A stretch of DNA of 64,000 nucleotides from Elgaria multicarinata webbii (Eukaryota; Chordata; Lepidosauria; Squamata; Anguidae), in the NCBI RefSeq assembly GCF_023053635.1, contig NC_086180.1:6949206-7013205 (forward strand), written 5' to 3'. The notes beneath the pieces were generated by a model. The model searched no databases. It saw only the letters and a program-made list of their open reading frames with translations, and was not told the origin of the DNA. Both the position numbers and the translations under genes were made by a program. Shown here one piece after another: positions 11,058 through 20,424 of this stretch (within the stretch, counting starts at the first letter, position 1; each line of letters starts with the position of its first letter).

Positions 11058-11393
11058 ACCAGTTACTGGAAAACAGCAGTGGAAGAGAACTGCTGCCTTC
11101 ATCTCCTGCTTGGGCCTCCTACGTGTTACTGGTGTCACATGTAATGCTGTTGGTTCAGGTATGTTATCTGATGTAGGAAGCATCTATGTGAAATGCTTGT
11201 TTCTCAAAATGTTAGTATTTGGGGCAGCAGGTGTTCTATCCTACTGCAAGTTCAGATACTTTAGATCCATTTTAAAGAATTAATAAAATTGCCCTCTAAC
11301 GTCAGCCTGAAGTTTGAAGCTAGAATCTGTGATATAATGGGCTTTAGTTTGGTGGGAGGATTGGTGAATTAATAGCAAATTGTTTAAGGGAAA

Positions 11394-11395
<2 letters not shown>

Positions 11396-11474
<79 letters not shown>
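11396..11474. repeat. Compound microsatellite (CT)n(CA)n
   Basis: Alternating CT and CA dinucleotide runs over about 80 bp. Confidence 0.95.
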
Positions 11475-11520
11475 AATACTTGAAGAAGCCTTGCCTGGTT
11501 TTTGGGATGCATTTATATAG

Positions 11521-11600
11521 AATAGAATCATAGAGTTGGAAGGGGCCTACAAGGCCATCGAGTCCAAATCCCTGCTCAATGCAGGAATCAATGTCATGGG
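11521..11600 (-). repeat. CR1 LINE 3' end
   Basis: Minus-strand CR1 terminus (AGAATCATAGAGTTGGAAGG, AAGGCCATCGAGTCCAA). The copia element inserted just after it at 11,606. Confidence 0.85.
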
Positions 11601-11605
11601 GTTCC

Positions 11606-12115
11606 TCTTGAGGTTTATATATAGTATTTATAAACCCTTTTGTTCACTATACCAGTGAACTAGCAGAATAGCAGCGGGTCTTAACTATGAAAGTCAGCAA
11701 AGACCAAATTAACTTCAAGACAGAGTCTGTTTTGTTTGGTACAAAAATAAAGTATTTTACTGATAGAAAATAACACAGTTTATGGCAATACAAATTTACA
11801 CCAACATACTCACACACTTGGTCATACAGATTACAGCAGGGCTCACAGCAGTAGAGAGGGAATATTTTAATCTGGTTACAAAGCTCCAAAACTCTCTTTA
11901 TATACACTTCCCTGAACAAATGATGAAACCACTAATTGGCAATGGCAAGACAATTAGACTTTTGCATCATCCCAATAATTCAATAAAGTCCAGCTGCAAA
12001 CTTGACCTTTAAGCTGATTGACTGATGCTGAGTCTTCAGTTTCTTCCAGGTTTTGCAGGCTTGTACAAAGATATGGAAATCACAAAAAACCAGTCCTAAT
12101 TCAGGACTCCCAACA
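11606..12115 (-). repeat. copia 3' LTR
   Basis: 510 bp, near-identical to the partner at 14,727-15,236. In element orientation it begins TGTTGGGAGTCC and ends ACCTCAAGA. Confidence 0.93.
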
Positions 12116-12959
12116 CCCCTTCTTTTTTGGGTTTTCCACTATTTCACCACGTTACAACATTTGTACAGTTAATCACATTTTTAGCCCTCCCTGAAACCTA
12201 ACGTTTCACAAATCTCCCAATGTTTGATGGCTCCTAACGGTTTTGTAAAGACGTCTGCCAAATTATTCTGGGACTCACAGTAGACTATGTGTTTTAAACT
12301 TTAACAGTCACTGGCTTCACCACTGGGACCTTAAAGTCCTTTATTGCTGGATCAGTCAAGTAACTTTACCACTCACCAGCACCATACTTAGCCTTTTTGT
12401 AAATCGCCACACAACTCTTGCTTCTTGGAACTTCCATGATTTTGGCTTACTTCCAAATATCAACCTTCCAACGTTGCTTTTCTATCATTTGCACAGCCAA
12501 TGCCAATTTGAATCAAAATAGCACAAAAATTCTCATCTGACCTCTGCAGAAAAATTTCTCCAGTGCTCCAAGGTTCGAGATACCTTAAGATTCCCTTAGA
12601 CACTCCAGGCTGAATTTGTTTTACTACATAGAATAAGCACAAAGAGTAAAGCATATGATTTCACAGTAGAGAAATGACGTTAAAGTCCCTCCCTATCCTG
12701 ACTAAATTCCTTGGCGACTAGTTTCTAAGAAACTCTATTTACAAGCGGCTTGCTGTTAAAAACTTCTCCTCAGTGGCAAGTTAAATACTTCTGTCCCGAA
12801 TGCAAAACAACTTCTCCTCCAAAAACCTTGTTAACTCGAAGACTATGTAATTCGCTTTCCATGGCACACTCCCATTGTTTTCGTTCAAAAGAACTTAATT
12901 GCTTTACTTCCGCATAAGAATTAGGTTCACAGCTCACATTACAAGCGTGTATTCCAAGC

Positions 12960-14537
12960 CTATTGTCTTTGAGACCTGCGGGGGATATGCACCTCCTCCT
13001 CCTGTTGCTCTCTGTCTTCTGGCTCGGTCTGAGTTGCTACAGGCGTTTGCCTGCTAGAAGAATCTAAATCTAGTAAAACTGACGGATTATCTCTTGAAGA
13101 AATATCTCCTTCTCCACCTTGGCTCCTGTCCAGGATAAACAAACCGTTTTTTAAACTGGCAGTCCCCTTCAGTTCTCCATGCCTGGAAATAAAACATTTC
13201 CCCTCCTCAAAGGAGACAGAGAACTTTTTCTCCATTAGGTTTGACACACCTAAAAGAGAATGACTCAAGTTGGGAACAAAAATAGCATTAGCAAAGCTTT
13301 CGTTAAGGACAGGAATATGGCAAATTCCTTCTCCCTTCACTTCCTGCTTTGAGCCGTCAGCAAGGAAAATAAATCTGTTAGACGTGACTCTGAAGTCCAG
13401 GAAGCTTTCCATTCTAGTAGAAATAACAGAATTACAAGCTGAGTCTATCAGCCAGATAGCTGAGCTTCCGTTTCCTTCCTCCTTCGACATCTTGCTCACT
13501 CCGGCTGTAACGAGCTGTGCTGACTTCTTTGAACAAGAAGCATTTTTCCAGCGATGCTCAGAAACTTTCTCAGGTTGTAATCTCACTCTACAGTCAATCT
13601 TCTTATGTCCAATTTTGCTACATTTCCAGCAAACAATTGTTTTTTGTGGCTTGTGCTTTTTAGAAACTGAATAAGCAGATTCAGTCTCCTCCTTTTTCAC
13701 AGTCCCGGTCTTAACCCCTTCAGAACCAGACCATTGTTGAAATGAGTCTGCCTTGCCGTTTGAGCTCACGGCTTCTCTCTTGGAATGTCTTTTCTGTTGT
13801 TCTTCTAATAATTTTCCGCACACATAATTCAGGGTTAAATCACGGACAGTCACTCCCTCTAGGGTAGTCACCAACACGTCCCAAGACGGTGGTAAGCTAG
13901 ACAAAATAATATAAGACTTCATTTCTTCTGAAAGAGTCAAGCCAGCCGATGCTAAACTTTGGAATATTTCTCTTAGCTCCTGCAAATGTTTGCCAATATC
14001 TCCAGATTCTTTTAGCATCGTCCTATACATTCTGCGTGTTAAATTTATTCGATAACCTGCTGTATCTCTTATATATACTTCACGCAATTTTGTCCAGATC
14101 ACATGAACAGCATCCTCTCTATTAACATAGAATAGCTGATCATTCCTCATACAGAGGATTATATAGGTTTTTGCTTTCTCTGCATTTCGATTCCACTCTC
14201 TCAAATCAGCTGCACTTAAATCTTCATCGGGTGGGTCTGTAACTACTTCCCACAGCCCTTGGTTCCTTAAACTCATTTCAATCTTAAATGACCAAGTAAT
14301 ATAATTTGTGTCTGTGAGTTGTTCCATTTGTGTATTCATTCCTATTTGAAGTGCCATAACTGCTAATTGGTTGTTTTTTTCAACCCTTTTGTTATTTGAA
14401 TTTCCTTTTTGGGAACTGACCGGCTTAACAACCTCAGAATCCCTTTTCAAATTCAAAAATAGCCTTCTATCAGACAGCGTGTGACTTTGCAAGACAAAAG
14501 CTTTACAAAAAAGCCTCTTCGTTTGTCTAAATCCCAA
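12960..14537 (-). CDS. copia Gag-protease part
   Basis: A 525-codon frame with the UBN2-type copia Gag domain (NYITWSFKIEMSLRNQGLWE), a CCHC zinc knuckle CWKCSKIGHKKIDC, and an aspartic-protease-like region around WLIDSACNSVIS followed by SHSLLGVSNL. It belongs to the LTR element around it and is not a host gene. Confidence 0.85.
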   Translation of the reverse strand: MGFRQTKRLFCKAFVLQSHTLSDRRLFLNLKRDSEVVKPVSSQKGNSNNKRVEKNNQLAVMALQIGMNTQMEQLTDTNYITWSFKIEMSLRNQGLWEVVTDPPDEDLSAADLREWNRNAEKAKTYIILCMRNDQLFYVNREDAVHVIWTKLREVYIRDTAGYRINLTRRMYRTMLKESGDIGKHLQELREIFQSLASAGLTLSEEMKSYIILSSLPPSWDVLVTTLEGVTVRDLTLNYVCGKLLEEQQKRHSKREAVSSNGKADSFQQWSGSEGVKTGTVKKEETESAYSVSKKHKPQKTIVCWKCSKIGHKKIDCRVRLQPEKVSEHRWKNASCSKKSAQLVTAGVSKMSKEEGNGSSAIWLIDSACNSVISTRMESFLDFRVTSNRFIFLADGSKQEVKGEGICHIPVLNESFANAIFVPNLSHSLLGVSNLMEKKFSVSFEEGKCFISRHGELKGTASLKNGLFILDRSQGGEGDISSRDNPSVLLDLDSSSRQTPVATQTEPEDREQQEEEVHIPRRSQRQ

Positions 14538-14726
14538 CGTTCTTTAGAAAAAGCAACGCTCCAGGGCAATTAGTCAACGCACGGCTTCTCTGTCTTATCA
14601 GGTCCTACTGTTTCTCTGTTAAGAACTAGAATTATGTCCAGACTGTTACTGGGTTACTGGGTTTCTGGGTTTCTGGGCAGCTGGGTTTCTGGGTAGCTGG
14701 GTAGCTGGGTAGCTGGGCCCATAACC

Positions 14727-15236
14727 TCTTGAGGTTTATATATAGTATTTATAAACCCTTTTGTTCACTATACCAGTGAACTAGCAGAATAGCAGCGGGT
14801 CTTAACTATGAAAGTCAGCAAAGACCAAATTAACTTCAAGACAGAGTCTGTTTTGTTTGGTACAAAAATAAAGTATTTTACTGATAGAAAATAACACAGT
14901 TTATGGCAATACAAATTTACACCAACATACTCACACACTTGGTCATACAGATTACAGCAGGGCTCACAGCAGTAGAGAGGGAATATTTTAATCTGGTTAC
15001 AAAGCTCCAAAACTCTCTTTATATACACTTCCCTGAACAAATGATGAAACCACTAATTGGCAATGGCAAGACAATTAGACTTTTGCATCATCCCAATAAT
15101 TCAATAAAGTCCAGCTGCAAACTTGACCTTTAAGCTGATTGACTGATGCTGAGTCTTCAGTTTCTTCCAGGTTTTGCAGGCTTGTACAAAGATATGGAAA
15201 TCACAAAAAACCAGTCCTAATTCGGGACTCCCAACA
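14727..15236 (-). repeat. copia 5' LTR
   Basis: 510 bp. Immediately inside it (14,713-14,726) is the copia-type primer-binding sequence. Confidence 0.93.
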
Positions 15237-15241
15237 GTTCC

Positions 15242-15900
15242 CAGGTAGTCACCCTTCCAGAAACTGACCAGGCCTAGACCTGCTTAGCTTTACCAAAGTT
15301 GCAGCCTCCCATGCCATCACACCAGATTTCAACTTTTTAAATATGTGTCTGATATTGCATGAGAAAACAAGAAGATCCATAGAAGAGGTCATGCCTCTGC
15401 ACATGTGTATTTTCTGCTCTGTGTCATGGATAGATAGCTGTTCTGTGCATTTAGCCATTTTAAACTTCGCATTGCCCCCCAAACTTTGGAATGTGCATCT
15501 TTTCAATTTAGTGTGAAGATGCATCTTTTCCAGTTTGCCTTATAAAAGATGTACTTGTAGTAATTTAATCGTTTTATTATCCTTGTTTTTATTGAAGCTG
15601 TTCTTATTTTTAATTCTACTCTGCCTTGATGGCTTTTTAGAAGATATGAATGGTAAAAAATAAAAAATAAAATAACCAGCTGGTGACACATGGATATATC
15701 CCGGGAAGAGGGTCAAAATCCCCTTTCTGCTTCGTCACAGCATAAATTTGATACACACGAGCAATCGGTACACACAGTGAGAAAAGCCTGCATTAAATAG
15801 GTACACACAGAGAGTATGAAATGGTACGAGGGACCTGAAAGGGGATTTTCCTTGAGGAACAAAACAGAATCTTAACGAAGAATGAGTGATTTTAATCAGT
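15242..15900. other. AT-rich stretch, no gene recognised
   Basis: Small frames only. A poly-A/AT-rich end near 15,655-15,675 suggests an old retroelement tail. Confidence 0.4.
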
Positions 15901-15904
15901 AGGA

Positions 15905-16139
15905 GGAAGAGCCCTGTTGGGTCAACCAAAGGTCTTTCTAATCCAGCGTCCTGCTTGCACAGTGGCCACACGGATGCCTGTAGGGTGGCTACTATGTTCC
16001 CCAGCGTTTGGAATACAGCAACATGCCGACCCTGAACACGGCTAATAGTCATCAACAGCCTCATCCCCCATGAATTTGTCTAATCCCCTTTTAAAGCCTT
16101 CCAACGCTGTGCCTATGAAGACGTAGCAAATTCCATAGA
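15905..16139 (-). repeat. Old CR1-like LINE, left part
   Basis: Minus-strand CR1 family with GAAGAGCCCTGTTGGGTCAA and a TTTGTCTAATCCCCTTTTAAA segment. It continues at 16,421-16,790 on the far side of a younger CR1 insertion. Confidence 0.65.
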
Positions 16140-16420
16140 AATTCTCGATCCAGAGTGCAGGACACGGAATAACGGGCTAAAGATAAAGGAAGCCACATTC
16201 CAGCTGGACATCAGGAAAAACTTCCTGACTGTTAGAGCAGTACGACAATGGAATCAGTTACCTAGGGAGGTTGTGGGCTCTCCCACACTAGAGGCCTTCA
16301 AGAGGCAGCTGGACAAGCATCAGTCAGGGATGCTTTAGGGTGGATTCCTGCATTGAACAGGGGGTTGGACTCAATGGCCTTGTAGGCCCCTTCCAACTCT
16401 GCTATTCTATGATTCTATGA
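16140..16420 (+). repeat. CR1 3' end inserted in older CR1
   Basis: Plus-strand CR1 terminus (CTTCCTGACTGTTAGAGCAG to ATTCTATGATTCTATG), placed between two halves of an oppositely oriented older CR1. Confidence 0.8.
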
Positions 16421-16790
16421 AAAGCCATGTGAGAAGCCCTGCCTTTTGTCTTCCCTGAAGGTCCCACCATTCAGCTTCAAGGGATGCCCCAGATTCCATT
16501 ACAAGGAGAAAAACAGTCCCCTACGCAGGCTGCGCATAATTTTGTACACCTCTCATGTCTCCCCAGACTGGCCTTCCTTCCTAAATGATGCAACCTTTCT
16601 TCACGGGAGAGTTGTTCCACCTTTTGATAATATGTCTTGCATGTTCCAGCTCTGCAACGTCCTTTTTGTGGTTCAGTGACCAGAACTGCAGGCAGTGTTC
16701 GTCATTAGAATATGGGCAGTTTATGTTCAGCTCTGTTCCTAATGATCCCCAACGTGGAATATGCCATTTTTACAGCAGCTGCGCCCTTTG
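16421..16790 (-). repeat. Old CR1-like LINE, right part
   Basis: Contains TTTGTACACCTCTCATGTCTCC, AGTGACCAGAACTGCAGGCA and CCCCAACGTGGAATATGCCA, which recur in order at 19,740-19,905 in another remnant. Confidence 0.65.
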
Positions 16791-16917
16791 GCCAGATATA
16801 CACGGAGCAGGATATAACGCTATGAAAGCGGTTTGAAAATGGTATGTGGAATGTGTCATGGGCCCCAAGAGTTGGCAGTGCACTTCAATACTGTTATAAG
16901 GGTAGATCCTGCCTGGG
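16791..16917. mobile_element. Short MITE (GGATATAACRCT family), copy 1
   Basis: AGATATACACGGAGCAGGATATAAC at the left and GTTATAAGGGTAGATCCTGCC at the right form degenerate inverted ends. A second copy lies at 22,486-22,606. Confidence 0.55.
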
Positions 16918-17039
16918 TCATTTTGGGCAGAAGGAATGATACGGAGTAGGTCGTCATGGATTTCTGACTTCTAATTCAACAGCAACAACAATTTTCCGTA
17001 GGGCAACTAGTGGATTGCAGAGAGTGTCCTGGGGAACAT

Positions 17040-17520
17040 AGGGTTTTTGGGAGTTCCCCTTCTGGTTAGAGGTGAGAGTAGAGGTCGTGATACAAGAAAT
17101 CCTAAGTCCTCAAGGTGCAGCCCCGACCGTGTGCCCTCTGAAGGAGGTTGCCTTCACGGTGCTGGTTTGCAGTTCCTTAAAGCCTTGTGGTGGTGTTGCT
17201 GCTGTGGGCACGTAATCCCCACGGCAGAAGGGAGCCCCGACGGGCTTTCTGGCAGCCATTCAGTTCGTCAGGCCCTCCCACTGCTCTCTGTCTGGCTTCC
17301 AGTAGTCACCGTCCACCCGGGAACACCCCCAACTTGACCCCGAAGCAAGGTTACACGGTGAAAGGACCTTGGTGACCTCGCTTCACAGTAAAAAGTCGAA
17401 GTAAGTCCCCAACTTTTTAAATGCAGAGGAAAAGCCCCTCAGTGGCTGTGAGTTGGCAGCTGCGTTCTGTGAATGACGCAGTGCCACTGCGCAACTAACG
17501 TGGGGCAAATAAGCCATGTA
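17040..17520 (+). repeat. Unclassified ~400-bp interspersed repeat, copy 1
   Basis: Shares ordered blocks with 27,100-27,500 and, inverted, with 20,655-20,960: TAATCCCCACGGCAGAAGG, CAGCCATTCAG, CGAAGCAAGGTYAC, and GAGTTGGCAGCTGCGTT near the end. No family was recognised. Confidence 0.55.
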
Positions 17521-17767
17521 GACAGCCTCTCAATGGGCCCGTAAACCTGTCCAGAGAAAAAATTCATAAAAGGAGAGCATAGAGGCCAAAAAATAACACC
17601 TCTGACACTCCCCAGTAGTGGCTCAGCAACACATTGCGTAGGCCTTTTAAGGGTCACAATTAATGAAATGGCTAGAAAGCAGAAAACGGGAGAAGGTAAC
17701 ATGTTCTGGGAGCCTGCATCTTTGCGAGGCAACATCTCCTGTCCTCCTAGGACCTGCATTGGTGGCC

Positions 17768-18239
17768 CAGGCTTTAAGGAAGGCGTCTGTGCTTTGTTGG
17801 TGACGGCAGCAGGCCCCACCATTGCACCAATCCTCTTCCTCCCCTCACACCTGTTTTCATGCCTAGCAACTAAAGCACCTCACCTTAAGGGACTCCACTA
17901 AGGTTGTCAGCAGGCTCAGAAGTAAAAGGCGAAGAATCAGTGTGAACACACAGAAGGGAACAACAGCGACTCCATACACCTGTCCACCCTTTTACGGGCA
18001 TTGAAAAATGTGCCGTGGTTTGGTGTTTAAGAATAGAATAGTAATGAATCAAGCTGAGTTGCTAGAACTAAAGATTAGGCAGCATCTGGGACAAGTGCCC
18101 CATCTATCCAACTACAAGTCCTTTTCTGAATGCATCAGGGGTTGCATAGCTGCTGCTATGAAAGCTTTTCACTAAAAAGCCGTCTATTGCCAGGAAAAAG
18201 GCCAGAAGACAGATTGCTGAGAAAGTCTTAGCAGAGCAT
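17768..18239 (+). promoter_or_regulatory. Duplicated conserved block A (copy of GNRH2 upstream region)
   Basis: About 470 bp matching the reverse complement of 37,641-38,117. The match is patchy in the middle and nearly exact over the last ~170 bp (18,070-18,239), including GATTAGGCAGCATCTGGGAC, AATGCATCAGGGGTTGCATA and GCTGCTGCTATGAAAGC. It ends abruptly at GCAGAGCAT in both copies. It lies 2.1 kb upstream of the vasotocin-like gene, while the partner ends about 120 bp upstream of the GNRH2 TATA box. The uneven conservation suggests a regulatory element, but function is inferred. Confidence 0.6.
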
Positions 18240-18499
18240 CTTGCCTTCAGGTTGCCACCATGCAGTATGATGCCTCAGGGTGCCACCGAATCCACGTTGC
18301 ATCGGTTATATGACGCAGATTCAAAGCCACCCCAGGGCAAAGAGGCAAGGATGCACGGCTGAAAATTCAAGGACTTACCTTGAGTTTTCCAGCTACAGTG
18401 AGGTCAGCCCAGCTCGTCTGCCTGTCTGTCCTTGCTCGGATTCACTCCAGAGGCACTCCCGAGTGGAGGGTGAACTCCTTTTGGTACTGAAAACTAGGG

Positions 18500-19157
18500 T
18501 ACGGGTAGGGAGGCCCAGCAAACCTATTTGCCACCAGAAAGCCTATTGTGCCCTTATCTGGACAGAGATCGCCTAGCCACAGTTATCCATGCTCTCATAA
18601 CCTCTCGTAATGCATTATACGTGGGGCTGCCTTTGAAATCGTTCCAGAAATTTCAACTGGTACAAAACAGGGCAGTACGTTTACTAACAAGGATTGTCCG
18701 ACAAGACCTCATCACGCCATTCCTCTTCCAGCTTCATTGGCTGCCAGTCCAGGTCTGGGCCCAATTCAAAGTACTGGTATTAACATTTAAAGCCCTAAAC
18801 AGCTTGGGGCCAGGCTATCTGAAGGAACGCCTCCTCCCATACGTACCTGCCTGGACCCTAAACTCATCCTCAGGGGTCTTTCTCCGTGAGCCCCTGCCAA
18901 AGGAAGTGAGGCAGGTGGCTACCAGGAGCAGGGCCTTCTCTGCTGTGGCACCCCGGCATGAGCTGCCTAAGGAGGTTCTCCTGGCACCTATACTATATTC
19001 TTCCAGGTGCCAGGTGAAGACTTTTTTATTCTCTCAGCATTTTAACAGTCTATAAATTTAATTTTAACTTGCCTGTGTTAAATTTGTATTTTAAATTTGT
19101 ATTTCTGCACCGCTGCTGATTTTATCCTGGTTGCCCTTTTATCTTGTATTTTACATC

Positions 19158-19202
<45 letters not shown>

Positions 19203-19310
19203 TGTTTGTTTTATACTTTTAACGGTTTTAATTTTTGTGAACCGCCCAGAGAGCTTCGGCTATTGGGCGGTATAAAAATGCAATAAATAAATAAATAAAT
19301 AAAGGCCGCC
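18500..19310 (+). mobile_element. L2-clade LINE 3' fragment
   Basis: A long frame carries the L2 C-terminus: FQLVQNRAVRLLTRIVRQD, LHWLPVQVWAQFKVLVLTFK, ALNSLGPGYLKERLLPY. The 3' UTR ends AACCGCCCAGAGAGCTTCGG and (AAATA)n. An (AT)n run sits in the UTR. Confidence 0.9.
19161..19201. repeat. (AT)n microsatellite
   Basis: About 40 bp of pure AT alternation inside the L2 3' UTR. Confidence 0.95.
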
Positions 19311-19689
19311 AGAAAGCCTGAGCTGGCTCCTGTGGTAAAGACAACTTGCTGCCATTGTGCACCAGTGATAGCTCAGAGTTTGGCGGTGGAGTGGCACCAA
19401 CCCAGTGCCATGAAGACAGCCCCCGGGTCTCACACAATGCTCACCACGGATGGCTGCAACCACGGCGCCCCCTGGACAGAGAATGAGAACTGGCACATGA
19501 ATTGCCCCACGGTACTCTAGATTAAAGAAGGAAGAGGGACTAAACTGTGCTGTACCAAACGTCCCCTCAATGGCTGCTCTCTGAGTGGTCATTTGGGGAG
19601 GGGGGCTATACTGATGGGCCCTGCCCTGGACGTTTTCCCTAAAGTGCATTTCAAAACTGGTAGACACAGCATCCCACAGATTCAGACGC

Positions 19690-19970
19690 TTCTTCCAAAC
19701 AAACTTACAAGTTTTATTTAAACAAAGACCAGCTCTGCAATATCCTTTCTGAGGTTTAGTGACCAGAATTGCACGCAATGCTCAAAGTGTGACCCTTCTC
19801 GTAGATTTGTATGTGAACCTTAGGATATTGTCAGTTTGTGCTCATTCTGTTCCTAATGACCCCCAACATGGAATATGCCATTTTCACAGCAGCTGCACCC
19901 TGGATCATTTGGGGCAGATGGAATGATACGCAGTGGGTCGTCAAGGATTTCTGACTTCTAATTATTCAGC
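19690..19970 (-). repeat. Old CR1-like LINE remnant
   Basis: Blocks such as AGTGACCAGAATTGCACGCA and CCCCCAACATGGAATATGCC match 16,675-16,790 in the same order. Confidence 0.6.
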
Positions 19971-20331
19971 AACAGTAACTGTTTCCCATAGGGCAACTAA
20001 GAAATGTAATGACTCCCCCTGTTTTTGATACTAGTTGTGTTCCCAATGCTTTTTGACGGGAGACTTTATCAGGGGGGAAACTCTTAAAAGGCTTTTCAGG
20101 TGGATTCCTCCTCCCCTTTCAGCCCCTGTGGCCTCGTCATCACTTCTGCAAATGCTCACTCACATTTATCAAGAGGAATATCTGAAGCATAAGCAAGAGA
20201 CCTGGCAGAGCAGAACCAGTCTCTGCGCTAAATTAATTCTAATCGCCCTTTTCTAAACTAGCCTAGCTTGAGGGTGGAGGAACTACAACATCTGGGCCAT
20301 GACAAGAGAGGGACCACATTGCCTGGGAAGG

Positions 20332-20339
20332 TATAAATA
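20332..20339 (+). promoter_or_regulatory. TATA box of the vasotocin-like gene
   Basis: TATAAATA in the context GGTATAAATACAG. It predicts transcription start near 20,362-20,366 and a ~60-nt 5' UTR before the ATG at 20,425. GNRH2 in the same window has an equally placed GTATAAATACC box. Confidence 0.65.
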
Positions 20340-20424
20340 CAGAAAGGAGCTACAAGCAGCCAGCCAAAGCTGGAACAGCAGCCCAGTCTCTGGGAGCAGT
20401 TGTGAGTCTTTCAGGTCCTTCACG

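Larger units (their letters stand above)
11606..15236 (-). mobile_element. Young, incomplete Ty1/copia LTR retrotransposon
   Basis: Two 510-bp LTRs (11,606-12,115 and 14,727-15,236) differ by about one base where compared, so the insertion is recent. A 5-bp duplication GTTCC lies at 11,601-11,605 and 15,237-15,241. Next to the 5' LTR is GGTTATGGGCCCAG, the half-tRNA-iMet primer site known from Drosophila copia. A purine-rich tract precedes the other LTR. The interior encodes a copia Gag and protease part and, near the 3' LTR, the NLADVFTKPL end of RNase H. The interior is too short for a whole gag-pol, so this copy is a broken, non-autonomous fossil. Confidence 0.93.

Noticed and set aside
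20299-20424. Upstream in-frame start of the vasotocin-like frame (MTREGPHCLG)
   Set aside because: It would precede the TATA box at 20,332 and add a non-signal N-terminus. The ATG at 20,425 begins a proper signal peptide.
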